Below are positions 24,986 to 31,695 of a stretch of DNA of 64,000 nt, piece after piece. The notes under the pieces were generated by a model, which was given only the letters and a program-made list of their open reading frames with translations, was not told the DNA's origin and did not search any database. The stretch comes from Jejudonia soesokkakensis. GTDB lineage: Bacteria; Bacteroidota; Bacteroidia; Flavobacteriales; Flavobacteriaceae. How positions within the stretch are numbered: the first letter of the stretch is position 1; every line of letters begins with the position of its first letter. The translations under genes were made by a program, and so were the position numbers. The stretch lies in the NCBI RefSeq assembly GCF_042664795.1, contig NZ_JBHTBN010000006.1, positions 184,231-248,230 on the forward strand, written 5' to 3'.

Positions 24986-25681
24986 ATGAAAACATATAAA
25001 TTAAAATTAGTATTTGTCGCTATCTGTGCCTCACTATTCTTTGTGGCTTGTGACGACGATGACAACGGAAATGTAATTATTTTGGAAACCTGCGATGATG
25101 GTATCCAAAACGGAGATGAACAAGGAGTTGACTGTGGAGGTTCAGCATGTGCACCCTGTGGAGAAATGTTAGATTTCTCTGGAACATACACACAGGAAGA
25201 TCATATGGGTCGTCCAGGAATCAATACCGTATTTAGTGGTAGTGATGAAGTGAAAAACAACTTTAATGTAAGTGTAACTAGTGATAGAGCTTCTTTTCAA
25301 CCAACATTTCAGGCTACTTTAGAATTCTATCATGATGTGTATGCAGATGCATTAATGATTCCTAGAGAGGATTTAGATTATGAAGCTAACATTTTAGGTC
25401 TTGATGCAGCTACTTTTACAACAGTATTAGCTCAATTTGATGCATTACAAGTAGCTCAGAATGGAGCAACAGTATATTTTGATCCTAATACAGGTTTAGC
25501 CTTAACAGGAAGAAGATTACAAGACGATGTAATTGACGTATCTCTTACACTTATGTTTGGTGGAATGAGTGGAACTCGTTTTGACGGAAACAACGGAACA
25601 CCACAATTAACAAGTGATGGTGTTGGATCTGGAGATCGTGACTTTACATTGCCCTTCCCTTATTTGGAGACTCCAAATTAA
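24986..25681 (+). CDS. DUF4331-type lipoprotein
   Basis: A 231-residue protein with lipobox LFFVAC, followed by an acidic patch (DDDDNGN). Next is a small Cys-rich motif, ETCDDGIQNGDEQGVDCGGSACAPC, common in secreted flavobacterial proteins. The rest looks like the second half of DUF4331: MGRPGINTVF, TGRRLQDDVIDVSLTLM and a LPFPYL end. The upstream gene contributes the N-terminal half features, so the pair probably work together on the cell surface or in the periplasm. It follows the first DUF4331 gene by 29 bp. Confidence 0.8.
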   Translation: MKTYKLKLVFVAICASLFFVACDDDDNGNVIILETCDDGIQNGDEQGVDCGGSACAPCGEMLDFSGTYTQEDHMGRPGINTVFSGSDEVKNNFNVSVTSDRASFQPTFQATLEFYHDVYADALMIPREDLDYEANILGLDAATFTTVLAQFDALQVAQNGATVYFDPNTGLALTGRRLQDDVIDVSLTLMFGGMSGTRFDGNNGTPQLTSDGVGSGDRDFTLPFPYLETPN

Positions 25682-25702
25682 TAGGATGATTTAATAAAAT
25701 TA

Positions 25703-25732
25703 AAGAAAAGGGCAAGCGATTGCTCTTTTCTT
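25703..25732. terminator. Intra-operon hairpin
   Basis: A 13-bp stem (AAGAAAAGGGCAA against TTGCTCTTTTCTT, one G-U pair) with a GCGA loop lies between the DUF4331 lipoprotein and the TPR gene. It lacks a long T-run and may only attenuate transcription or protect the upstream mRNA. Confidence 0.5.
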
Positions 25733-25760
25733 GGTTTAAATAACTATATAAAAACGTAAC

Positions 25761-27044
25761 ATGAAAAAAATATTCTTATTAACTATTATCATTGGTTTAT
25801 TTTCAAGTTGCTCTGAAAAAAATGAGAAATTTGCAATGAATGCAACCGATTATGATGCCTATTTATCAGAAAATTCTCAAAGCCTGAAATCAGCTACTGA
25901 AGCGAAAGAGTTTTGGTCAAAAAGACTTGATGCTGATACTACCGGAGTAGGAGATATTGCTCCCTTAGCAAGTGCTTACACATCTCTTTTTTCTACTACT
26001 GGTACTATTGAAAATTTAAAAATTGCTGAAGGGCTCACTAAAAAAGGGTTACAGATTTCAGCTAATAATAAAGACGGATTTGCCAGAGCTTTGGCATTAA
26101 ATTATATTTCACAACATCGGTTTAAAGAAGCAAAGCAAGTGCTAGAAGAGAGTTATGCAAATGTTTCTCTTAAACGAGATACTGAATTGATGCTTTTTGA
26201 CGTAAGTATGGAATTAGGAGAATATGAAGCTGCTAAGAATTATTTGGATAAAGTAAAGAAGCCTGGGGATTATAACTATTTAATCCGTTTATCAAAATGG
26301 AGTGATTACAGAGGTGATTTAGATGCTGCGATAAAATATATGGAAGAAGCAAAAGACATAGCAGTGGCCAGTGGAAATAATGCTTTAAAAATATGGACTT
26401 ATAGTAATTTAGGGGATTATTACGGACATGCAGGACGCATTAAGGATTCTTATACACAATATCTAAAAACATTAGCATTGCAGCCTGATAACTATTATGT
26501 AAAAAAACAATTAGCTTGGATGGCCTATGCCTGGGAGAATAATTCTAAAGAAGCCAACCGAATATTAGACTCAATTTCTGCCCATCATAAAATTCCAGAT
26601 TATTATCTTCTGAAAGCAGAAATAGCTGCATTTAACGACAATCCTTCCGAAGCAAAAAAATATACAGATCAATTTACTGAAGCTGTCGAAAATCAACCAG
26701 ATTATGGCGCTATGTATAATGCTTATTTAATTGAAATCTATGCTGAAGATAAACCTGAAAAAGCATTGGCTTTGGCTGAAAATGAGATTTCTAATAGAGC
26801 CACTCCAGAAACGTATCATTTATTAGCATATGCTCAGTTAAAAGCGGGTCATAAAGAAAAGGCTTTACAAACAATTGAAACACATGTAGAGGGGAAAACA
26901 TACGAACCTATGGCACAATTTCACAGTGCCTTGGTATATAAGGCCAATGGTAAAACTGAAGAAGCACATAGGTTAAAAGAAGAATTATTGAGTGCTGGCT
27001 ATGAATTAGGACCTGTTATCATAAAAGATGTTAAAACTCTATAA
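25761..27044 (+). CDS. TPR-repeat lipoprotein
   Basis: A 427-residue protein with lipobox LFSSC. After a short linker it consists of TPR helices throughout, such as LAINYIS-type A helices followed by ARALALNYISQHRFKEAKQVL, WTYSNLGDYYGHAGRIKDSYTQYLKTLAL and TYHLLAYAQLKAGHKEKALQTIE. It is anchored in the envelope and probably acts as a protein-interaction scaffold. Third gene of the DUF4331 operon. In related genomes I recall a similar order with DUF4331 pairs, a TPR protein and a HupE/UreJ-type membrane protein; no HupE gene follows here. Confidence 0.85.
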   Translation: MKKIFLLTIIIGLFSSCSEKNEKFAMNATDYDAYLSENSQSLKSATEAKEFWSKRLDADTTGVGDIAPLASAYTSLFSTTGTIENLKIAEGLTKKGLQISANNKDGFARALALNYISQHRFKEAKQVLEESYANVSLKRDTELMLFDVSMELGEYEAAKNYLDKVKKPGDYNYLIRLSKWSDYRGDLDAAIKYMEEAKDIAVASGNNALKIWTYSNLGDYYGHAGRIKDSYTQYLKTLALQPDNYYVKKQLAWMAYAWENNSKEANRILDSISAHHKIPDYYLLKAEIAAFNDNPSEAKKYTDQFTEAVENQPDYGAMYNAYLIEIYAEDKPEKALALAENEISNRATPETYHLLAYAQLKAGHKEKALQTIETHVEGKTYEPMAQFHSALVYKANGKTEEAHRLKEELLSAGYELGPVIIKDVKTL

Positions 27045-27119
27045 AAGTAAAAACCATAGGAGTCACTATTTCGTAAATAGTATTGAAAGGTTGGTTATCT
27101 ATCATTAAGATAGGTATTC

Positions 27120-27143
27120 AAAAATCGGTCAAACCGATTTTTT
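27120..27143 (+). terminator. Terminator after the TPR gene
   Basis: A 9-bp stem AAAATCGGT / ACCGATTTT with a 3-nt CAA loop followed by T-run, about 75 bp after the stop. Confidence 0.7.
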
Positions 27144-27163
27144 CAGAGTTTTTTTGTTAGTTG

Positions 27164-27191
27164 ACGCCCGGTGAGGACCGGGCGTTTTTTT
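27164..27191 (+). terminator. GC-rich terminator
   Basis: The stem ACGCCCGG / CCGGGCGT with loop TGAGGA is followed by seven T. It is unusually GC-rich for the region and stands 20 bp after the first hairpin. Confidence 0.8.
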
Positions 27192-27212
27192 ATGCTATTT
27201 ATTTTAGGGCAA

Positions 27213-27245
27213 TTAAAAAGCCACGATACAATCGTGGCTTTTTAA
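27213..27245. terminator. Terminator for the anti-sigma gene (bidirectional)
   Basis: The stem TTAAAAAGCCACGAT / ATCGTGGCTTTTTAA with an ACA loop is perfect over 15 bp. On the minus strand it lies 23 bp after the anti-sigma stop. Confidence 0.85.
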
Positions 27246-27267
27246 TATATATTATATTCATTTCTTC

Positions 27268-28065
27268 TTATTGTCCAGTAACGCCTCCTAAGATATATAA
27301 TTGACTTAAGGTAGGTGTTTTGCTACCGCCTTCAGGTTCTAAAGTAATTCCAATGGCTTCAGGATTTGGGAAATTTTTAAATTCGTAGATATCATTCCCA
27401 ATCAACTCTGCATCGCTAAGTAAACCCATACTTGTTGGTGTAAGCGGCTCTACAATTAGAGACCAAACCTGATATACTTTTCCTCTAGGAGCTTTAGGAA
27501 GCCCTTTCGCATCGATGTAGGCAACGTTGGCATCATTATTTAGATACGCTTTTGCATAGGCTTCAGGAGCTACTGCCTGATTTCCAGGTAAGGTATAGGA
27601 TTTTAACTCTTTCGTTCTAAGAACCTCAAGTACCTGATTCGTTTCAGCTAGCTGAGAATTAGTTGATTCTATCTGCTGTTGAAGTATTTCATTTTCAGCT
27701 TCAGTATTAACAATTGAATCCTGTAAATCGTTATTTTGAGTTAACATCCAGAAAATTCCAGCTATAGCAAGTATTGCCGCTGCCCATCCTGTAATTGCTG
27801 CCCAATTTGTAGTTTTATAATCTGTTACCCCTATTTGTTTTACTTTAGATATACTAGCTAAAATATAAGACCATACCATGGCAGGAATAGGGGGAGCTAC
27901 AGCTTCAGCAAGTGAAATTAAGGAATGTTCGATTCTTTCTACTTCCTGCTGCAGCTCATTAGATGTCTGTAATGCGGTTTCTACTTCCTCAATTTCATCC
28001 TGTGGCAGTGCTCCTGTAACATACAGTTCTAAGATTCCAGATTCTATGATTTCGTTTGTATTCAT
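27268..28065 (-). CDS. Anti-sigma factor, RskA-like
   Basis: A 265-residue protein. The N-terminal cytoplasmic domain (IIESGILELYVTGALPQDEIEEVETAL) is a zinc-less anti-sigma domain. One TM follows (WAAITGWAAAILAIAGIFWMLTQ), then a coiled coil (ENEILQQQIESTNSQLAETNQVLEVL). The extracytoplasmic RskA domain has GKVYQVWSLIVEPLTPTSMGLL, YEFKNFPNPEAIGITLEPEGGS and TLSQLYILGGV. It should hold the adjacent ECF sigma factor inactive until an envelope signal triggers its release. It begins 6 bp after the sigma gene stop, so expression is coupled. Confidence 0.9.
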   Translation of the reverse strand: MNTNEIIESGILELYVTGALPQDEIEEVETALQTSNELQQEVERIEHSLISLAEAVAPPIPAMVWSYILASISKVKQIGVTDYKTTNWAAITGWAAAILAIAGIFWMLTQNNDLQDSIVNTEAENEILQQQIESTNSQLAETNQVLEVLRTKELKSYTLPGNQAVAPEAYAKAYLNNDANVAYIDAKGLPKAPRGKVYQVWSLIVEPLTPTSMGLLSDAELIGNDIYEFKNFPNPEAIGITLEPEGGSKTPTLSQLYILGGVTGQ

Positions 28066-28071
28066 TCTTTC

Positions 28072-28605
28072 TTATCCAAGGACCATTGTCCTTAAACTAT
28101 TTATGCAATTTCTATTCCGTGTTTTTAATGTTCCAAGTGGCATTTCTAATTCTTTAGCTGCATCAACTTGTGTGTATCCTTTAAAATAGAGATAATCAAT
28201 AATTTTAATACAGACAGGTTTTAGAGCCTTTACAAATTTTTCAATACCAATAGCATTTACTTTCTTGTTTAAGCTATCACTTGACGACAATATATCTACG
28301 AAGTTTGTGGTAGAAAGGTTTTTTCTTTGGTTCTTAAATGCTTTAGAACGGGTATGATCGATGGCAGTATTTCTAGCGATATTTAATATCCATGTAAAAA
28401 AACGACCTTTATTGACATCATAGGATTTTGAATTATCCCAAATTTTTACAAAAACATCCTGAAGCACCTCCTGTGCCACATCATTGTCTAATACAATACT
28501 ATATATAATACCGTGTATTGCTTCAGAATACATGGTGTATAAGGTTGAAAAAGAAGCTTCATTTCCTTGTTGCATATCAAGGATAAGCTCATTGGGCTGT
28601 CTCAT
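28072..28605 (-). CDS. ECF-type RNA polymerase sigma factor
   Basis: A 177-residue sigma-70 family protein with only regions 2 and 4. Region 2 has TLYTMYSEAIHGIIYSI, QEVLQDVFVKIWDNSKSYD and RFFTWILNIARNTAIDHTRS. Region 4 is YLYFKGYTQVDAAKELEMPLGTLKTRNRNCINSL, a helix-turn-helix that reads the -35 box. The partner is the RskA-like anti-sigma directly downstream. Targets are unknown; candidates are the convergent DUF4331 operon and the TonB receptor next door. Confidence 0.92.
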   Translation of the reverse strand: MRQPNELILDMQQGNEASFSTLYTMYSEAIHGIIYSIVLDNDVAQEVLQDVFVKIWDNSKSYDVNKGRFFTWILNIARNTAIDHTRSKAFKNQRKNLSTTNFVDILSSSDSLNKKVNAIGIEKFVKALKPVCIKIIDYLYFKGYTQVDAAKELEMPLGTLKTRNRNCINSLRTMVLG

Positions 28606-28667
28606 GAGGTTTGTTTGTTACGGCTCTAAGTTACTAATATTTAAATCAGAAACAATAGTACTAAAAT

Positions 28668-28689
28668 AAATACTCAAAAGAAAGTATTT
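28668..28689 (-). terminator. Weak terminator after the TonB receptor
   Basis: On the minus strand AAATACT, an 8-nt loop and AGTATTT are followed by a T-rich tail, directly after the receptor stop codon. Confidence 0.4.
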
Positions 28690-31182
28690 TTAACTTCCTT
28701 CAAAATCACCCTCATCATCACCTGTATCTCTTTGTGGACGTTGTCTTTGTTTTTTCTGGTTAAATCTGTAGGTAAAAGATACCTGTATTTGTCTTTCTCT
28801 CCATTGAAACTCACTTTCACTTCTAAAAGTTTCAGTTTCTGTTAATGACATTCGCTTTCGAGAGTTAAATAAATCACTTACATTTAAACCAATTGTGCCA
28901 TTGTCATCCATAATGTCTTTGCTAAAAGCTAGATTTACAGAAAGCAAACCTTCGGTTTCAGTTTGAGCATTATTACTTGGTCCACGGTAAAAAGCATTTG
29001 TCTGCCAATCTATTTTTGCAGGCAAGGTAACTTTTGCACTTCCACGTGCAAACCAACTATCATTGGTTGTTCCGTAATCTATACCATTAAAAGATCCTTC
29101 AGATTTAAAATTAAAGTAGTTAAAGCTTCCGTTAAGGCGTAGCCATTTTAAAGGGTTATATAATACGCCAGCCTCAAAACCATAACGTTCGTTGGAAGAT
29201 AAATTAATTGGGATAGTTCTAATAATTGGAATTCCATTAGAAGTAACTTCCCCAGTATCTTCTTGAATTCTTTCAAAAGAATCAGTCTCTCTTTGGAAAT
29301 AAATTGAAGATGTTAATGTTAATTTATCCCACCTTTTTAAGTATCCTAAATCAAATGCATTTGAAAAAGCTGGATTAAGATTTGGGTTTCCCTGAAAAAC
29401 ATTCGCTTCAGAAGATCGTGAAGGGAACGGATTGATAAAAAATCCTCTTGGGCGATTTATTCTACGATTATAGCCTAGTGTAATATTCTCACGTTCTGCT
29501 ATTTCATAAATAAGGTTTACTGTTGGGAAAAGCCCAAAGAAATTATTATCAAAATTAATAACTAAAGCTTCATCTGTAGTATTGTCAAGATTTTCCGCTT
29601 TTACATTTCCTTGCAATCTTGTGTTCTCTGCCCGTAGTCCAAGTAAGAAAGAAAAATCACCAAATTTGTTTCCATATTGGGTATATGCTGCATACACATC
29701 TTCATTGTATGTAAAAACATTTGAAAGACTATCATTTCTTACAAAACTTCCATTCACTATAAATTGTTCTTGTAGTTCAAAATCAGTAATAGTTTCTTCA
29801 AGATTTATTCTGAATCCGGCTTCAAATTGAGCATTTTCTCCAATAGGTCGAACATAATCTGCTTGCAATAAGTATTCTGTTTGGTCTTCGAGCGTTCTCA
29901 CAATTTCTGAAGGCAATACGTCTTGAGTTGGAAACGTATTATTTTCGGTAATTAAATTATTTTGTATTTCATCACTTACATCAAATTGGAAATCTGCTGA
30001 CAATACATGACCACTATCATCAAAATTATTTGTGTAATTTACTGATAATTGATAGTTGGTATCTTCTTCTGTTTCTACTTCAGTTCGGTTTCTAGATTCT
30101 ATCCTATTATTATTTCCATCAAAGTCATTTGTAAGGTTTACTGTAGTATCTTCATCGTCTCCTAAACGCAAAAAACCAGAAGCTGTTATAGATGAGTTTT
30201 CAGATAAATAATACTCTATCCCTAAGTTAGTGTTGAATCCTCTATTTAATCTTTGATAATCTCTACTCTCCCTTGATATTAAGCCAACTTGGTTAGGTAT
30301 GATATTTCCTTCGTCATCTCTAGCAAAGAAAGTATTTTCAAAAAAAGCATTCCCAGGAGAATCATTATAACGAATCCCAGTTGTATTAAAAATATTGAAT
30401 TTATCGGTTCTTAAGTTTATATTTCCTGTGACTCCGCTGGTAATTGGGACTCCAGCATTTACAACAATAGAACCATTTAAACCTAACGTTTTTTCTTTTT
30501 TCAAAATGATATTTAAAATACCAGCGGTACCCTCAGCATCATATCTTGCCGAAGGCGATGTAATTACTTCAACTCGATCAATCGATTCTGCTGGTAATTG
30601 ACGTAAGGCATCTGTAGATCCAAAGCCTGCAATAGCAGAAGGCTTTCCATTGATAAGAATACGAACATTTTGATTACCACGTAGTGCAATCGCACCATCT
30701 ACATCTACTGTAACCGATGGAACGTTATTAAGTGCATCACTTACTGTAGCACCACTAGTAGTTAGATCTTTACCAATATTGTAGATTTTTTTATCAAGCC
30801 TAACTTGAACCTCTGTCGTTTCTGCACGCACTACAACCTCATCTAGTGCACCTGCATCCAAAGCTAACATTACATCTGGGAGGGTTGTATCTCGTGTTAA
30901 ATTTTGATTGCTTAATGTTTTTGATTTAAATGAAATAAAATCAAATTGCACATTGTAAGTGCCTGCAGGAACTTCGATGCTATATTTTCCGTTAACATCG
31001 GTTATACCTCCTGTAACAATGTTATTATTTGTGTCCAGAAACGAAATAGTTGCATATTCTAAAGGCGTATTAACACCTTCTTCAATGACAGCTCCTTTTA
31101 CAGTTATAGTTTGAGATTGTTGCCCTTGAGCAAAGATTTGAGTAGTCGCTACGAATAGTAGCGCGATAAAAATTTGTTTCAT
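28690..31182 (-). CDS. TonB-dependent receptor, outer membrane beta-barrel family
   Basis: An 830-residue protein with signal peptide ending QIFAQG. A carboxypeptidase-regulatory-like domain follows (ITVKGAVIEEGVNTPLEYATISFLD; GKYSIEVPAGTYNVQFDFISF). Next is a plug with the DEVVVRAETTEVQVRLDKKIYNIGKD region, SDALNNVPSVTVDVDGAIALRGNQNVRILINGKP and IDRVEVITSPSARYDAEGTAGILNI. The last ~600 residues form the beta-barrel of the OMP_b-brl_3 type, with YNRRINRPRGFFINPFPSRS. It imports a TonB-energised substrate, unknown here; this subfamily is not tied to SusD and no susD gene is next to it. A triple TTAA box precedes it. Confidence 0.9.
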   Translation of the reverse strand: MKQIFIALLFVATTQIFAQGQQSQTITVKGAVIEEGVNTPLEYATISFLDTNNNIVTGGITDVNGKYSIEVPAGTYNVQFDFISFKSKTLSNQNLTRDTTLPDVMLALDAGALDEVVVRAETTEVQVRLDKKIYNIGKDLTTSGATVSDALNNVPSVTVDVDGAIALRGNQNVRILINGKPSAIAGFGSTDALRQLPAESIDRVEVITSPSARYDAEGTAGILNIILKKEKTLGLNGSIVVNAGVPITSGVTGNINLRTDKFNIFNTTGIRYNDSPGNAFFENTFFARDDEGNIIPNQVGLISRESRDYQRLNRGFNTNLGIEYYLSENSSITASGFLRLGDDEDTTVNLTNDFDGNNNRIESRNRTEVETEEDTNYQLSVNYTNNFDDSGHVLSADFQFDVSDEIQNNLITENNTFPTQDVLPSEIVRTLEDQTEYLLQADYVRPIGENAQFEAGFRINLEETITDFELQEQFIVNGSFVRNDSLSNVFTYNEDVYAAYTQYGNKFGDFSFLLGLRAENTRLQGNVKAENLDNTTDEALVINFDNNFFGLFPTVNLIYEIAERENITLGYNRRINRPRGFFINPFPSRSSEANVFQGNPNLNPAFSNAFDLGYLKRWDKLTLTSSIYFQRETDSFERIQEDTGEVTSNGIPIIRTIPINLSSNERYGFEAGVLYNPLKWLRLNGSFNYFNFKSEGSFNGIDYGTTNDSWFARGSAKVTLPAKIDWQTNAFYRGPSNNAQTETEGLLSVNLAFSKDIMDDNGTIGLNVSDLFNSRKRMSLTETETFRSESEFQWRERQIQVSFTYRFNQKKQRQRPQRDTGDDEGDFEGS

Positions 31183-31246
31183 TTTTTGGTTTTGCAGTTG
31201 GACTGCGAAAATAGAAACGGGTTTAAGCTGGTTTAGCCAAAGTTTT

Positions 31247-31273
31247 GTTAATAAACCTTAACAGAAGGTTAAT
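31247..31273 (-). promoter_or_regulatory. Triple TTAA(C) operator upstream of the TonB receptor
   Basis: TTAA cores start at 31248, 31258 and 31269, 10 and 11 bp apart. On the coding (minus) strand they read ATTAAC, GTTAAG and ATTAAC, in the same sense as the boxes before the DUF4331 operon. They lie about 65-90 bp upstream of the receptor ATG. Part of the region can also fold as a short hairpin. Confidence 0.4.
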
Positions 31274-31283
31274 GGAAAAAACC

Positions 31284-31625
31284 TTATAGAATATCCAGTA
31301 CGTTTTCTGGAGGTCTACCCAATACTGCTTTCCCATTTTTTATCACAATAGGACGTTCAATTAGCTTTGGGTATTTAACCATCGTTGCAATAAGTTCATC
31401 ATTATTTAACTGTTTATTTTTAAACTGCTCCTTCCAGATAGATTCCCCTGTTCTCACCAGATCAATGGGCGCTATTTGTAGCATTTTTATAACTTCTGAA
31501 AGTTCTTTAATTGTAGGAGTATCATCAAGATATTTAATAATCTCTATATTTTCATTCTTATCTTCCAGTAAAGCCAATGTTTGTCTGGATTTACTGCAAC
31601 GCGGATTATGATATATTTTAGTCAT
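31284..31625 (-). CDS. arsC: ArsC/Spx-type arsenate reductase (glutaredoxin)
   Basis: A 113-residue protein, the standard length. It begins MTKIYHNPRCSKSRQTL with the catalytic Cys10 in the CSKSR loop. It contains KYLDDTPT, IDLVRTGESIWKEQF and IERPIVIKNGKAVLGRPPENVLDIL, where RPIV carries the Arg that contacts the oxyanion. The family reduces arsenate to arsenite with glutaredoxin/glutathione. As no ars operon genes are nearby, a general thiol-related role is equally likely. A heptanucleotide tract lies just upstream of its start. Confidence 0.85.
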   Translation of the reverse strand: MTKIYHNPRCSKSRQTLALLEDKNENIEIIKYLDDTPTIKELSEVIKMLQIAPIDLVRTGESIWKEQFKNKQLNNDELIATMVKYPKLIERPIVIKNGKAVLGRPPENVLDIL

Positions 31626-31660
31626 TGCTTACTTTTATGTAAAGGTAAAACAGTTTATTT

Positions 31661-31695
31661 TGCTTCCTGCTTCCTGCTTCCTGCTTCTTGCTACC
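31661..31695. repeat. Heptanucleotide tandem repeat TGCTTCC
   Basis: Three perfect TGCTTCC copies are followed by two degenerate ones (TGCTTCT, TGCTACC), 35 bp in all. The array lies about 36 bp upstream of the arsC start and abuts the stop of the M16 peptidase gene on the minus strand, so copy-number change could alter the spacing ahead of arsC. Confidence 0.85.

Noticed and set aside
31284..31625. Arsenic-resistance operon
   Set aside because: The reductase is alone. No arsR, arsB or acr3 gene is adjacent, so resistance cannot be claimed from context.
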